From NCBI GenBank assembly GCA_003402345.1, contig QFXH01000014.1, forward strand, positions 1-48,655: a stretch of DNA of 48,655 nt, given 5' to 3'. The translations under genes and the position numbers were made by a program. The notes under the pieces are model-generated. The model ran no database searches. It saw only the letters and a program-made list of their open reading frames with translations, and was not told the DNA's origin. The stretch is from Candidatus Nitrotoga sp. MKT. Its GTDB lineage: Bacteria; Pseudomonadota; Gammaproteobacteria; Burkholderiales; Gallionellaceae. Below, piece after piece: positions 1-10,560 of the stretch (positions are counted from its first letter, which is position 1; each line of letters starts with the position of its first letter).

Positions 1-1
1 A

Positions 2-436
2 TACACCACCAAGACGCCAATCACCGCTGTCGATCTGCTCAATGACAAGGTGCTGCCATTCTTTGACGAACAAGGGATGGGCTTGATCCGAATTCTGACA
101 GATCGAGGCACGGAGTATTGCGGCAAGCCGGAATCGCATGGCTACCCGTTGTATTTGGCCTTGAATGACATCAAGCATACCAAAACCAAAGTGCGCCACC
201 CGCAGACCAATGGCATCTGCGAACGCTTCCACAAGACCATCCTGCAAGAGTTCTATCAGGTTGCATTCAGGGGCAAGATATACAGCTCAATTGAAGAGCT
301 GCAACTTGACGTGGATAACTGGCTGCTGGACTACGACAACGACCGTACCCATCAAGGCAAGATGTGTTGCGGGCGTACACCGATACAAACTTGTGTGACG
401 GAAAGGAGGCGTGGCACGATAAAATCACCACGTTGA
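2..436 (+). CDS. IS481-type transposase, 5'-truncated by window edge
   Basis: This is the C-terminal part of a DDE transposase with an integrase (rve) core. The frame is open from base 2, so the gene begins outside the window. The second catalytic Asp lies in LTDRGTEY and the catalytic Glu in NGICERFHKT, followed by the typical C-terminal pattern DYDNDRTHQG and GRTP. This layout matches IS481/IS3-like elements; IS481 is preferred because the protein appears to be a single ORF with the HPQTNG...ERFH signature. The first catalytic Asp would lie upstream of the window. No disruption is seen in the visible part, so the element may be intact. Confidence 0.85.
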   Translation, partial: YTTKTPITAVDLLNDKVLPFFDEQGMGLIRILTDRGTEYCGKPESHGYPLYLALNDIKHTKTKVRHPQTNGICERFHKTILQEFYQVAFRGKIYSSIEELQLDVDNWLLDYDNDRTHQGKMCCGRTPIQTCVTERRRGTIKSPR

Positions 437-451
437 ATAGCTGAATCTGAA

Positions 452-487
452 CTGACAGTCACTTCGATTAAATCGGGTAACTGTCAG
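452..487. repeat. Hairpin just downstream of the transposase
   Basis: CTGACAGT (452-459) pairs with ACTGTCAG (480-487), with a smaller inner CGAT/ATCG pairing in the loop. It begins 16 bases after the transposase stop, so it may belong to the right end of the insertion sequence. The true terminal repeat cannot be assigned without the left end. Confidence 0.5.
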
Positions 488-566
488 ATGGTGTCGCAAT
501 TACTACAAATAAGGTTTTGTGGTATCAAGGTCTGATAGATAAAACTTTACAAGTGAAACTATTTGA

Positions 567-2036
<1,470 letters not shown>

Positions 2037-2185
2037 TTACGAGCTTTAAGGATGCGAAGTAGATTCGAAGTCTGTAATTTTCTTCGGTGCGTCCATATGC
2101 CCCATAAAGTTGTACTGTAGAGCTAAATTTACCACGTAGTGAACTGGCGACCTTAAAGAAAAATTGTTCGAATTGTCTTCTGTTA

Positions 2186-3259
2186 TTACCGACTATGTGC
2201 AATGGTGCCGCCACCTAGACAAATTTCACCATCGTAAATTACCACTGACTGCCCTGGGGTAACAGCCCATTGTGCTTCATTAAATTCAATGCTACCAAGG
2301 GTGTCAGATATTGCGTTGAAGTGGCAGCTTACATCTGCTTGGCGGTAACGGGTCTTAGCGGTGTAGCCACGTGTAATATCAGGCATTTGATTATCGATCC
2401 AGTGTAGTTCTGTTGCATCAAGAAATGTGGACAGCAAAGCTGGATGATCGTGTCCTTGAGCCACAATCAGGTGATTATTAGTAATGTCTTTGGCCGCCAC
2501 GAACCAAGGCAGCCCTTGCCCGCCAATACCTAAGCCTTGACGTTGGCCAATAGTATAGAACGATAGGCCCATATGTTCCCCGACCATTTGGCCATCGGGT
2601 GTGTACATCGGGCCGGGTTGGGCAGGCAGATAGCGGTTAAGGAATTCGCGGAACGGACGCTTGCCGATGAAGCAGATTCCAGTACTGTCTTTTTTTGCGT
2701 AGTTAGACAGCTTGTGCTGGCGTGCAATTTCGCGCACCTGTGATTTTAGCAACATACCTAGCGGGAATATCGTTTTGGACAGTTGTGCCTGATTTAAGCG
2801 ATACAAAAAATAGCTTTGATCTTTGCTGCGGTCTGTTGCTTTTAGTAATTGATAGTTGTCGGTCACCTTGCGAATTTGCGCATAATGTCCAGTAGCAATG
2901 GAATCCGCCCCCATATTGACAGCGTGTTCCAGAAAAGCCTTAAATTTTATTTCAGAGTTGCACAGGATATCCGGGTTGGGAGTGCGGCCAGCCGCATATT
3001 CGTGTAAAAAATGGCTGAATACGCGATCCTTGTATTCCTTTGCGAAATTTACCGTTTCGATAGGGATATCTATGGTGTCGGCAATGGAGACTGCATCTAT
3101 CAGGTCTTGGCGTGAGGAACAGTACTCGTCGTTGTCGTCATCTTCCCAGTTTTTCATAAACAGGCCAATGACCTTATAACCTTGTTGTTTCAGAAGTAAT
3201 GCGGTAACAGCAGAATCCACTCCGCCAGATATGCCGACGACGATACATCCTTTAGTCAT
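2186..3259 (-). CDS. mnmA: tRNA-specific 2-thiouridylase MnmA
   Basis: MnmA thiolates U34 of tRNA-Lys, tRNA-Glu and tRNA-Gln using sulfur relayed from IscS/Tus proteins. The 357 residues open with the PP-loop ATP-binding motif SGGVDSA (residues 11-17). The two catalytic cysteines are Cys100 ([12 protein letters not shown]) and Cys196 ([10 protein letters not shown]). The C-terminal beta-barrel region ends GGGTIAHSR, also typical. It is divergent from tsaD with 267 bases between the starts, so both promoters should lie there, and it reads towards purB. There is no sign of damage. Confidence 0.97.
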   Translation of the reverse strand: MTKGCIVVGISGGVDSAVTALLLKQQGYKVIGLFMKNWEDDDNDEYCSSRQDLIDAVSIADTIDIPIETVNFAKEYKDRVFSHFLHEYAAGRTPNPDILCNSEIKFKAFLEHAVNMGADSIATGHYAQIRKVTDNYQLLKATDRSKDQSYFLYRLNQAQLSKTIFPLGMLLKSQVREIARQHKLSNYAKKDSTGICFIGKRPFREFLNRYLPAQPGPMYTPDGQMVGEHMGLSFYTIGQRQGLGIGGQGLPWFVAAKDITNNHLIVAQGHDHPALLSTFLDATELHWIDNQMPDITRGYTAKTRYRQADVSCHFNAISDTLGSIEFNEAQWAVTPGQSVVIYDGEICLGGGTIAHSR

Positions 3260-3526
3260 GATTGATCAATATAATTAGAGGGCAGAGTATGCCGTAGGGA
3301 TGATATTTTACGCCGCTCTGCACACGTCGGCTACGGTGGTAGATATTGTCAGCGCGGACTTTTTCTGTTGCCATTTTAACCCGAGTCGTGCATAAATTTT
3401 CTGTTGCTGAAACTTGAAGCTGCCTCTGTTTAACGGGTGCTTTTTGCGCTCTGTATGTTGTGCATAGTGAGTACTAATACTTGCAAAACGCTACAATATC
3501 CCTCTCACTATAAGATAGCTACCATT

Positions 3527-4549
3527 ATGAAACTGATCTTGGGTATTGAAAGTTCATGCGATGAAACGGGAGTCGCTTTATATCATACTGAACGTGGCTT
3601 GCTGGCTCATGCATTACATACCCAAGTGGCCATGCACGACGAATATGGCGGCGTAGTGCCAGAGTTGGCGTCACGCGATCATATTTGTCGCATGCTTCCC
3701 TTAATACGCTTGATAGTTGATGAAGCAAAATGCTGTCTGAAAGATGTGGACGCAATCGCTTATACCCAAGGCCCCGGTTTATCTGGGGCATTATTGGTGG
3801 GCGCAAGTGTTGCTTGTTCACTGGCGTATTCTCTGAATATCTCTGCCATTGGTATACACCATTTAGAAGGACATTTGTTGTCACCTCTATTATCCGACAC
3901 CACACTGAAATTTCCTTTCATCGCGCTATTAGTTTCCGGTGGACATACCCAGCTTATGTGCGTGGATGGTGTAGGGAAATATACCTTATTAGGAGAGACA
4001 TTGGACGATGCCGCTGGTGAAGCTTTCGATAAGAGCGCCAAGCTTCTTGGCCTTTGCTACCCAGGAGGTCCCGAACTGGCTAAGCTGGCTAATCAAGGCC
4101 GGCCAGGCCGATTCCATTTGCCGCGCCCCATGCAACATAGCGGCAATTTGGATTTCAGCTTCAGCGGATTGAAAACTGCAGTGCTAACCCTAACTCGTCA
4201 ACACACATTAGATGAACAAACTCGTGCCGACATTGCTTATGCAACGCAAGAAGCAATCGTGGAAGTGCTGACCATCAAGTCGTTGGCTGCACTAAAACAA
4301 ACGGGACTTAATCAATTAGTGATCGCTGGCGGAGTAGGTGCAAACCAACAACTTCGTGTGCAACTAAAACAAGCTGCCAGCAAAAACGGCTTTCGAGTGT
4401 TTTATCCTGATCTTGAATTTTGCACTGATAATGGTGCCATGATTGCCTTTGCTGCCGCGCTGCGCCTGGAAGAACAAGAAACGAAAAGCGATTACCGTTT
4501 CAACGTCAATCCGCGCTGGGACTTGCGGCAACTCAACTATTACAAATGA
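3527..4549 (+). CDS. tsaD: tRNA N6-adenosine threonylcarbamoyltransferase TsaD
   Basis: TsaD (Kae1/YgjD) transfers the threonylcarbamoyl group from TC-AMP to A37 of ANN-decoding tRNAs, with TsaB and TsaE. The start at 3527 gives [15 protein letters not shown], the standard N-terminus of the family, and 340 residues; a longer frame opening at 3437 would add an unlikely 30-residue leader. The metal-binding motif HLEGH lies at residues 112-116, with the ASKH-fold phosphate loops nearby ([29 protein letters not shown]). Its last 10 bases overlap the convergent plsY gene, so the two genes share their 3' ends and no separate terminator fits between them. Confidence 0.97.
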   Translation: MKLILGIESSCDETGVALYHTERGLLAHALHTQVAMHDEYGGVVPELASRDHICRMLPLIRLIVDEAKCCLKDVDAIAYTQGPGLSGALLVGASVACSLAYSLNISAIGIHHLEGHLLSPLLSDTTLKFPFIALLVSGGHTQLMCVDGVGKYTLLGETLDDAAGEAFDKSAKLLGLCYPGGPELAKLANQGRPGRFHLPRPMQHSGNLDFSFSGLKTAVLTLTRQHTLDEQTRADIAYATQEAIVEVLTIKSLAALKQTGLNQLVIAGGVGANQQLRVQLKQAASKNGFRVFYPDLEFCTDNGAMIAFAAALRLEEQETKSDYRFNVNPRWDLRQLNYYK

Positions 4550-5151
4550 TGGTCTCTCTTCTTGGCAATGCGGCTTTCCTTGCCCGCCAACAAATTCTGA
4601 ATATTGCTCTTGTGGCGCCAGATCAACAATAATGACATTCCCACCACCGCCAGCATATATTCAGACGGCAAAGCCAATACCATAGCAAAGATAGGCGCAC
4701 CCATGGCCGCCAGCAACGCCGCCAGTGAAGACAGGCGGAACACCATCGCAACTAATATCCACGTCGCTAATACTGCCAAGCCCAACCACGCATTAAATGC
4801 CAACAGTACACCTAATGCAGTAGCCACGCCTTTGCCGCCTTTGAAATGGAGGAAAACAGGAAAAAGATGACCAATGAATACTGCAAGCGCCACCACCACA
4901 ATTAGTAGCGAATTACCAGTCTGTGGCCCAAAATGCTGAGCCAGCCACACTGCCAGCCAGCCTTTCGCTGCATCACCCAATAATGTCAATATTGCAGCCC
5001 ATTTATTTCCGCTACGCAGCACATTGGTTGCGCCTGGGTTATGCGAACCGTAAGTGCGTGGATCGGGCAATGTAAACAATCGGCTCATTATTACCGCGAA
5101 AGAAATCGAACCCAATAAATAGGCACATATAACAAAAACCAAGATAATCAT
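4540..5151 (-). CDS. plsY: Glycerol-3-phosphate acyltransferase PlsY
   Basis: PlsY is the inner-membrane enzyme that acylates sn-glycerol-3-phosphate with acyl-phosphate, the first step of phospholipid synthesis. The start at 5151 ([17 protein letters not shown]) gives 203 residues and has AAGG in front; a start ten codons upstream is possible. The three conserved loops are visible: [22 protein letters not shown] and [13 protein letters not shown]. About five hydrophobic segments make a multipass protein. It is divergent from folB (89-base gap) and convergent with tsaD. Confidence 0.95.
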   Translation of the reverse strand: MIILVFVICAYLLGSISFAVIMSRLFTLPDPRTYGSHNPGATNVLRSGNKWAAILTLLGDAAKGWLAVWLAQHFGPQTGNSLLIVVVALAVFIGHLFPVFLHFKGGKGVATALGVLLAFNAWLGLAVLATWILVAMVFRLSSLAALLAAMGAPIFAMVLALPSEYMLAVVGMSLLLIWRHKSNIQNLLAGKESRIAKKRDHHL

Positions 5152-5240
5152 TTGAAATACCTTAAAATGCGCTAGCGGCAAACTCTCTTTTTGAATTTGT
5201 TAAAATAAGCAAACGCCAATCAAACTCAAGCAGCTTTTTC

Positions 5241-5597
5241 ATGGATATTATTTTTCTACGCGAACTTAAAGTTGAAACGCTCATTGGTGTCTACGAATGG
5301 GAGAAGCGCGTTCCGCAAATTCTACAGCTGGATATGGAGATTGCCCTGCCGAATATTCGTGCCTGTCAGAGTGACGATATACACGATGCACTTGATTACT
5401 CCGAAATTGTGCGTCACATCCAAAGCGCGCTAAGCAGTCAGCACTTCAATCTATTAGAGGCACTTGCAGAACGTATTGCCCAGATTCTGCTTACCGATTT
5501 CAATGTGCCATGGGCTAAAATCAGCGTCGCCAAATTAAATGCTATTCGTGATAGCCGCATGGTAGGTATCAGCATTGAACGCGGGCAGCTTAAATAA
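5241..5597 (+). CDS. folB: Dihydroneopterin aldolase FolB
   Basis: FolB converts 7,8-dihydroneopterin to 6-hydroxymethyl-dihydropterin and glycolaldehyde in folate synthesis. The 118 residues match the family length. The catalytic/binding residues can be placed: the GVYEWEKR loop (Glu21), Tyr53 in ALDYSEI, Glu73 in LLEALAE and Lys98 in VAKLNAIRDS. The plsY-folB divergent arrangement is common in betaproteobacteria. No strong ribosome binding site is seen in front of the ATG. Confidence 0.95.
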   Translation: MDIIFLRELKVETLIGVYEWEKRVPQILQLDMEIALPNIRACQSDDIHDALDYSEIVRHIQSALSSQHFNLLEALAERIAQILLTDFNVPWAKISVAKLNAIRDSRMVGISIERGQLK

Positions 5598-5630
5598 AAC
5601 TGATACTAAATTTAAAATGACTCATTCATC

Positions 5631-6827
5631 TTAGCCTACTGTCACCCGCGCAAATTTACGCTTACCTACCTGGGTTACCATCACTGCACCCGTTTGTAGT
5701 TGTAGGGCTTTGTCAATTACCCGTTCGCCATCAAGTTTTACGGCGCCCTGAGTAATCATACGTAAAGCTTCTGATGTGCTTTCTACCAGCCCGGCCTGCT
5801 TGAGTAATTGAGCAATACCGATAATCCCTGTACTAGCGGAAACCGTAACTTTTGGCATATCCTCCGGTAGCACGCCTTGTTTAAATCGCGTCTCGAATTC
5901 AGTCAACGCTTTTTCTGCTGCGGCTCGGTTATGAAAACGCGTAACTATTTCTTGTGCAAACAACACTTTAATATCTCGCGGATTACGCTCGTTCGCTACT
6001 TCTTCGCGCCATTTGGTAATGGTCGTCATCGATTCAAATGACAGTAACTCCAGATAACACCACATCAATTTGTCTGAAACAGACATTAACTTGCCAAACA
6101 TTTCCTGTGGTGATTCGGTGATGCCAATATAATTACCAAGAGATTTGGACATCTTGTTTACGCCATCCAACCCTAATAATAAAGGCATAGTCAGTACGCA
6201 CTGCGGAGATTGCCCATCATGTTTTTGCAGCTCGCGCCCCATGAGCAGGTTAAACTTCTGGTCTGAACCACCTAACTCTAGGTCAGCTTTAAGTGCTACC
6301 GAATCGTAACCTTGTATCAGGGGGTAGATAAACTCATGGATAGCGATTGCCTGATTACTTTTGTAGCGTTTGCCGAAGTCATCACGTTCCAGCATACGCG
6401 CAACAGTATGGGTAGCAGCTAGCTTAATTAAATCAGCCGCACTAAATTTGTCCATCCAAGTAGAATTAAAAACAATCTCGGTTTTATCTGGATCCAGTAC
6501 CTTGAATACTTGCTCACGGTAGCTCTCTGCATTTGCCAATACCTGTTCACGTGATAGTGGTGGACGAGTTGCGTTTTTGCCAGTCGGGTCACCTATCATG
6601 CCGGTAAAATCCCCAATCAAAAATAGAGCATGGTGACCAAGCTCCTGTAGCTGCCGCATTTTGTTGAGTAATACAGTATGTCCAAGATGCAAGTCCGGCG
6701 CGGTTGGATCAAATCCGGCTTTGATGCGCAAAGGGCGACCTAGTACTAATTTGTGATTTAACTCGGTTTCCAACAGTAGCTCGTCGCAACCACGTTTAAT
6801 CACATCTATTGTTTCTTGTAAAATCAT
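5631..6827 (-). CDS. tyrS: Tyrosyl-tRNA synthetase
   Basis: This class I aminoacyl-tRNA synthetase charges tRNA-Tyr. The HIGH-type motif is HLGH (residues 47-50) and the KMSKS loop is exact (225-229). The tyrosine-binding region [12 protein letters not shown] and [10 protein letters not shown] are present. The last 60 or so residues form the S4-like RNA-binding domain ([20 protein letters not shown] and KLDGERV). The 398 residues are of usual length for the TyrRS-Z type found in proteobacteria. The gene is read towards folB, convergent with it across a 33-base gap. Confidence 0.97.
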   Translation of the reverse strand: MILQETIDVIKRGCDELLLETELNHKLVLGRPLRIKAGFDPTAPDLHLGHTVLLNKMRQLQELGHHALFLIGDFTGMIGDPTGKNATRPPLSREQVLANAESYREQVFKVLDPDKTEIVFNSTWMDKFSAADLIKLAATHTVARMLERDDFGKRYKSNQAIAIHEFIYPLIQGYDSVALKADLELGGSDQKFNLLMGRELQKHDGQSPQCVLTMPLLLGLDGVNKMSKSLGNYIGITESPQEMFGKLMSVSDKLMWCYLELLSFESMTTITKWREEVANERNPRDIKVLFAQEIVTRFHNRAAAEKALTEFETRFKQGVLPEDMPKVTVSASTGIIGIAQLLKQAGLVESTSEALRMITQGAVKLDGERVIDKALQLQTGAVMVTQVGKRKFARVTVG

Positions 6828-6971
6828 GTTGAGAAAATTATTTTATGTTTGTTATCAATTGGATTAAGTGATCACTCATCCGTAACGCTAAATGGTGCTC
6901 GCATTTGTACGGATATTTTTGATTTATTTGAATAGCGATAAAAATGTCTGCGCATTTGAGACCTATCACAG

Positions 6972-7016
6972 CTTAATGGCTGACTCTGTAAGCCACCATT
7001 AAGTGTCGTACTTCGA
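6972..7016. repeat. Imperfect direct repeat, left copy
   Basis: The segment opens CTTAATGGCTGACTCTGTAA and closes AGTGTCGTACTTCGA. A similar segment lies at 7794-7843, on the other side of the 2OG-oxygenase gene. Within this copy CTTAATGGCT can also fold back on AGCC-ACC-ATTAAG. Confidence 0.4.
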
Positions 7017-7029
7017 AAGTGAATCCGCA

Positions 7030-7635
7030 TTATTTTAATTCTTCAACTGCAATTCCATATTCAGAAGTCCATGGAACAGGCCATGCCCAAACAGTTAATG
7101 AGAATTTAGTTCCCGATGTTACGTCAAGAACTTGATGAGGGTGCGTAACCTGTCCCGGCCAAAAAAGAGCATGTCCAACAGGAAGGTTTTTATTATTGTA
7201 ATCTTGCCGAGGAAAAACAAGATCGCCCCCAGTAAAGTCATCATTGAGCTTTACAAGCATAGACACCAGAGAGACGTCGTGATGCAGCTTCATATTTTTT
7301 ACATCATTTGGTCCATAACGTACAAAATAAGGAGAAGTAAATCCTAGAATATTTAGCAATGGGAATACATAGAGAAGAGAAGGGAGACATTTGTCCATGA
7401 TTTGCTTACAAATGTCTATTGAAAATATCCTACTTAAATTATAAAGGTTAAGCTCGGAAGCGGAGTATCCATCTGGATTGTGTGCATAAAATAATTCCGG
7501 TCTCGAATCTAACTCCTTAATAAGAGCCGCACAATATTCAGGCGTCCAAAAAGGAGTTGAATAGATGTCATTAGCGACTTCCGTGAATATTCCGCACTTA
7601 TTTGCTATGTAATCTTTGCTATGTAGCATGTTCAT
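7030..7635 (-). CDS. 2-oxoglutarate/Fe(II)-dependent oxygenase
   Basis: This is a 201-residue protein of the prolyl-4-hydroxylase / lysyl-hydroxylase-like (PLOD C-terminal) dioxygenase fold. The iron triad is visible: His118-x-Asp120 in KLHHDVS, and the distal His165 in VTHPHQV. Lys177 in GTKFSLTVW is in the place of the basic residue that binds the 2-oxoglutarate carboxylate. The core strands SMLVKLN and GGDLVFP fit the double-stranded beta-helix. The substrate cannot be read from sequence; a free amino acid, a peptide or a protein side chain are all possible. The gene is AT-rich, stands alone between two AT-rich gaps and lies between imperfect direct repeats, which suggests later acquisition. 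The ATG at 7635 has a weak ribosome binding site. Confidence 0.8.
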   Translation of the reverse strand: MNMLHSKDYIANKCGIFTEVANDIYSTPFWTPEYCAALIKELDSRPELFYAHNPDGYSASELNLYNLSRIFSIDICKQIMDKCLPSLLYVFPLLNILGFTSPYFVRYGPNDVKNMKLHHDVSLVSMLVKLNDDFTGGDLVFPRQDYNNKNLPVGHALFWPGQVTHPHQVLDVTSGTKFSLTVWAWPVPWTSEYGIAVEELK

Positions 7636-7952
7636 TTTATTTAATTTATTTCAAATAAAGTCAGAACTCCTAATTTAGTCAGCATGTGACTACTCTATAA
7701 AATATATGTGTCTGCCGCTGTCCGTCATTGTAAAGTCGACTATTAAACAGTGAGCTTTTATCCTAAACCTATTGAAAGAATAATTGGGTTTCGACTTAAT
7801 GGCCAACTCTATAAAAATCCTCAATGATCAGTGTCGCACTTTGATATACATTGCTACATTACGTACATTCAAGTTTCAATAAATTAGGCCAATTTTTTAT
7901 TATTTCATAAGGTTTCGGAGTTAAAAAAACCCCATAAAAATAATTTAATTTA
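7636..7952. other. AT-rich gap with second direct-repeat copy
   Basis: There are 317 bases without a convincing gene. The only structure seen is the segment at 7794-7843 (CTTAATGGCC-AACTCT...AGTGTCGCACTTTGA), similar to 6972-7016. The promoter of the leftward oxygenase gene should lie near its left end. Confidence 0.5.
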
Positions 7953-8186
7953 TTGATTTTAATGGTCAGAATATATTTTGAGAAGAGTATGGTAATGATT
8001 GCCTTGCAAATAGCCAAAACAATTCATAAAACCATGGTGAATAATGGCACAAAAGTGGTGGAACTTCCAGAGTTAACCTTGTTCGATATATGGTTTAAAT
8101 TTGAACAGGTGACCGTAATTGATCATTATGCGAGGCGTGGTGGCCAATTGAATGATGAGCAGCTACATGCTTTGACTGATTTGTAG
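7953..8186 (+). CDS. Small hypothetical protein
   Basis: A 77-codon frame opens in several candidate starts (7953, 7962 and 7989 region); the later MVMIALQIAKTIHKTM start is as likely as the first. The product is mixed hydrophobic and charged, ends GGQLNDEQLHALTDL, and shows no signal peptide or membrane helix. The amphipathic composition looks more protein-like than a random frame, but I do not recognise the family. It lies 39 bases before a second small broken frame on the same strand, and the two may belong together. Confidence 0.35.
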   Translation: MILMVRIYFEKSMVMIALQIAKTIHKTMVNNGTKVVELPELTLFDIWFKFEQVTVIDHYARRGGQLNDEQLHALTDL

Positions 8187-8225
8187 GTTATTTAAGCGAA
8201 ACTGTAGTGATGAATTGCATCGGCA

Positions 8226-8458
8226 ATGACAGACTGGTGGTATGAATTCATTGCGTGCGATGTTTTTGCTATGCAACGAAAAATTCCTAATGCGATGCGC
8301 CGTGAAGAATTGTTAAGAGCTAGGCTATTGAGTAAGTAATTGAAGAGGGGTTGTATACTGAAGCAGTGGCGAAATGGCGCTTACAAACGTTGTGCTTTAG
8401 AGTTGAATCCGCCACTGTTTACTTGTTGGATCTATTAATAAAAGTTGCCCCGGATTAA
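8226..8458 (+). pseudogene. Small hypothetical gene broken by a frameshift
   Basis: The frame from ATG 8226 reads MTDWWYEFIACDVFAMQRK and continues to IPNAMRREELLRARLLSK, stopping at 8339. From about 8336 another frame continues VIEEGLYTEAVAKWRLQ and on to VYLLDLLIKVAPD, stopping at 8456-8458. Joined, they give a protein of about 76 residues whose stop overlaps the stop of the convergent rlpA gene, an arrangement typical of real convergent genes. I do not recognise the family. Both halves look coding by composition; the frameshift could also be a sequencing error. Confidence 0.35.
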
Positions 8459-9402
8459 TGAAGAACCACAAAAGGCTTGAATCCCAGGCGCAATTGCAAT
8501 TTTTCTGCAACAGCACGTGCCTCATCCTGTGTAGGATAAGGACCGCTATGTACGCGCACGATGTCATCGTTTTTCTGGTACAACTCGATGTGTTTGCCAC
8601 TACCCTCAAATTCAATATTCATGCGCGCGAGAAAGCTCTCAGCGCTCTGTTGTGACCGGAATGCGCCCAATTGCAAATACACATTTGAGCTTGTTGCGGA
8701 GGATTCGCTTGAAATAGGTAGTGTGGTGGCTGGCGTTAAGGGGGTAACAATTACCGAATCGGCTACTCCGATAGGCTGGGTTTGGATGTTACTGTTACTG
8801 TCTGCTACCAAGCTTTCTACTTCCACCAATACCTCAGCACTGCCATTATCTACAATGCCAAGTTTATGCGCCGCGACATATGAAAGATCAATGATACGTT
8901 CACGCAGAAATGGACCTCTGTCATTTACACGCACCACTACCGATTTCTTGTTATTAAGGTTAGTTACGCGCGCATAACTGGGCACAGGCAACGTAGGGTG
9001 GGCGGCAGTCATACCATACATATCATATACTTCGCCGCTGGCAGTGCGCTTGCCGTGAAATTTCTTCCCATACCAAGAAGCAATGCCCCGCTCTTTAAAT
9101 TTACTAAGCATAGTTAAAGGCGTGTACGTCTTTCCTAGGGCAGTATATTGGTTGTTGGCAAAACGGTGTAATGGTTCAACACGCGGTACTGCATTAGGGA
9201 TGGCATCTAAATTGGCCGGTGCATTGGCACTAGGACCGTCACCTTCCCAATAACCGCCACGCTTAGGTTGAGTAAGTGGGGTAGTTTGTGCTTCGATTAC
9301 GGGGGCAGGTGTGCTACGCATTTCGTCTTTGTGTAGAGGTGCGCTGCCACATGCGGTGAGGATGATTGCTGCAAACAGTATCAGTCCAGTTTGTTTATTC
9401 AT
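8455..9402 (-). CDS. rlpA: Septal ring lytic transglycosylase RlpA (lipoprotein)
   Basis: RlpA is an outer-membrane lipoprotein; in Pseudomonas it cleaves glycan strands lacking stem peptides at septa. The signal peptide ends in the lipobox LTAC, with Cys18 as the lipidated residue. The double-psi beta-barrel domain spans about residues 105-185 (GIASWYGKKFHGKRTASGE, then VRVNDRGPF). A SPOR domain that binds denuded peptidoglycan covers about residues 240-315 (VYLQLGAFRSQQSAESF). It is the last gene of the mreBCD-mrdA-rodA run, 60 bases after rodA, as in many betaproteobacteria. Confidence 0.95.
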   Translation of the reverse strand: MNKQTGLILFAAIILTACGSAPLHKDEMRSTPAPVIEAQTTPLTQPKRGGYWEGDGPSANAPANLDAIPNAVPRVEPLHRFANNQYTALGKTYTPLTMLSKFKERGIASWYGKKFHGKRTASGEVYDMYGMTAAHPTLPVPSYARVTNLNNKKSVVVRVNDRGPFLRERIIDLSYVAAHKLGIVDNGSAEVLVEVESLVADSNSNIQTQPIGVADSVIVTPLTPATTLPISSESSATSSNVYLQLGAFRSQQSAESFLARMNIEFEGSGKHIELYQKNDDIVRVHSGPYPTQDEARAVAEKLQLRLGFKPFVVLH

Positions 9403-9462
9403 TTGTATAACTCCTTAATTTATCATTTGAATTCACTATGCTTTAACCGCAAACGTGATCCG

Positions 9463-10560
9463 TCAAGTTTGTACTAGTTTCTTATGGGTATGAATACTCA
9501 TAAGAATACCAAAACCAAGCAGCAAAATGACCATGGATGTGCCACCATAACTAATGAGTGGTAACGGCACTCCTACAACTGGCAGGATACCGCTTACCAT
9601 ACCCATATTGACGAAGGCATAAGTGAAAAAAGTGAGTGTAATGCTTCCGGCCATAAGGCGTGTAAAATAGGTCGATGCATGGGCGGTGATAACGAAACCA
9701 CGCATAATAACGAACAAATACAAGCTTAATAGCACCAGATTTCCGAGCAGGCCAAACTCTTCTGAGTACACAGCAAAAATGAAATCCGTGGTGCGTTCTG
9801 GCAGAAAGTCGAGATGGGCCTGAGTGCCAGATAGATACCCTTTGCCAACTACGCCCCCCGACCCTACCGCAATAATGGCTTGAATAGTGTGGTAGCCCCT
9901 GCCAAGTGCATCCTGTGCCGGATCAAGCAACATCATAATGCGGTGGCGCTGATAGTCATGTAGCGTGGACCATGCAAGTGGCATACTTGCCACTGAAATT
10001 ATTAAGAAGGTTAATATGATTCGCCAAGATATACCGGCAAGGAATAGCACATAAAATCCGCTAGCGGCGATCAGAATGGCCGTACCTAAATCTGGCTGGC
10101 GCGCAATTAACGCCACCGGCAGCAATAACAGTAAGGTTGCGATGAAATAATTTTTTAAGGTTAAGATAGCCTCGTGTTTTTCAAAATACCAAGCCATCAT
10201 CAACGGCACAGCTATCCTCATTAGTTCAGAAGGCTGGATGGTCGTCACCCCAATGTTTAGCCAGCGCCGGGCACCGTTAGTGATTTCTCCGAAAAACGCT
10301 ACAGCGATCAACAGCACCAGACCTAGCAGATAAACTGGCACGGCGGCTCGCATAAGATAATGAAGCGGCATGTTAGCCACAATCCATAGGGCAACGCACG
10401 CTACCAGTATATTTGTCATCTGCGCTAATACACGGAACCAATTACCGTCACTGGCGCTATATATCACCACCAAGCTAATCAATAGAAGTAATCCAAGCAG
10501 AGCCAGTAGAATGGGGTCAAGGTGCGTGATGAAACGTTGCCAGAGACGTCGCTTAATCAT
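9463..10560 (-). CDS. rodA: Peptidoglycan glycosyltransferase RodA (SEDS)
   Basis: RodA polymerises lipid II into glycan strands in the elongasome, paired with PBP2. The 365 residues have about ten transmembrane segments. SEDS signatures are visible: ARQPDLGTA, the HLDFLPERTTDFIFAV loop with the essential Asp, and LPLISYGGTSM near the C-terminus. The start overlaps the end of mrdA by 8 bases, indicating translational coupling of polymerase and cross-linker. Confidence 0.96.
   Translation of the reverse strand: MIKRRLWQRFITHLDPILLALLGLLLLISLVVIYSASDGNWFRVLAQMTNILVACVALWIVANMPLHYLMRAAVPVYLLGLVLLIAVAFFGEITNGARRWLNIGVTTIQPSELMRIAVPLMMAWYFEKHEAILTLKNYFIATLLLLLPVALIARQPDLGTAILIAASGFYVLFLAGISWRIILTFLIISVASMPLAWSTLHDYQRHRIMMLLDPAQDALGRGYHTIQAIIAVGSGGVVGKGYLSGTQAHLDFLPERTTDFIFAVYSEEFGLLGNLVLLSLYLFVIMRGFVITAHASTYFTRLMAGSITLTFFTYAFVNMGMVSGILPVVGVPLPLISYGGTSMVILLLGFGILMSIHTHKKLVQT

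Noticed and set aside
3437-3526. 30-codon N-terminal extension of tsaD
   Set aside because: Nothing in it resembles TsaD, and the family begins at [10 protein letters not shown] from 3527.
8364-8417. CAGTGGCG/CGCCACTG inverted repeat as an rlpA terminator
   Set aside because: There is no T run on the rlpA-reading strand, the loop is long, and the region fits a small broken gene better.
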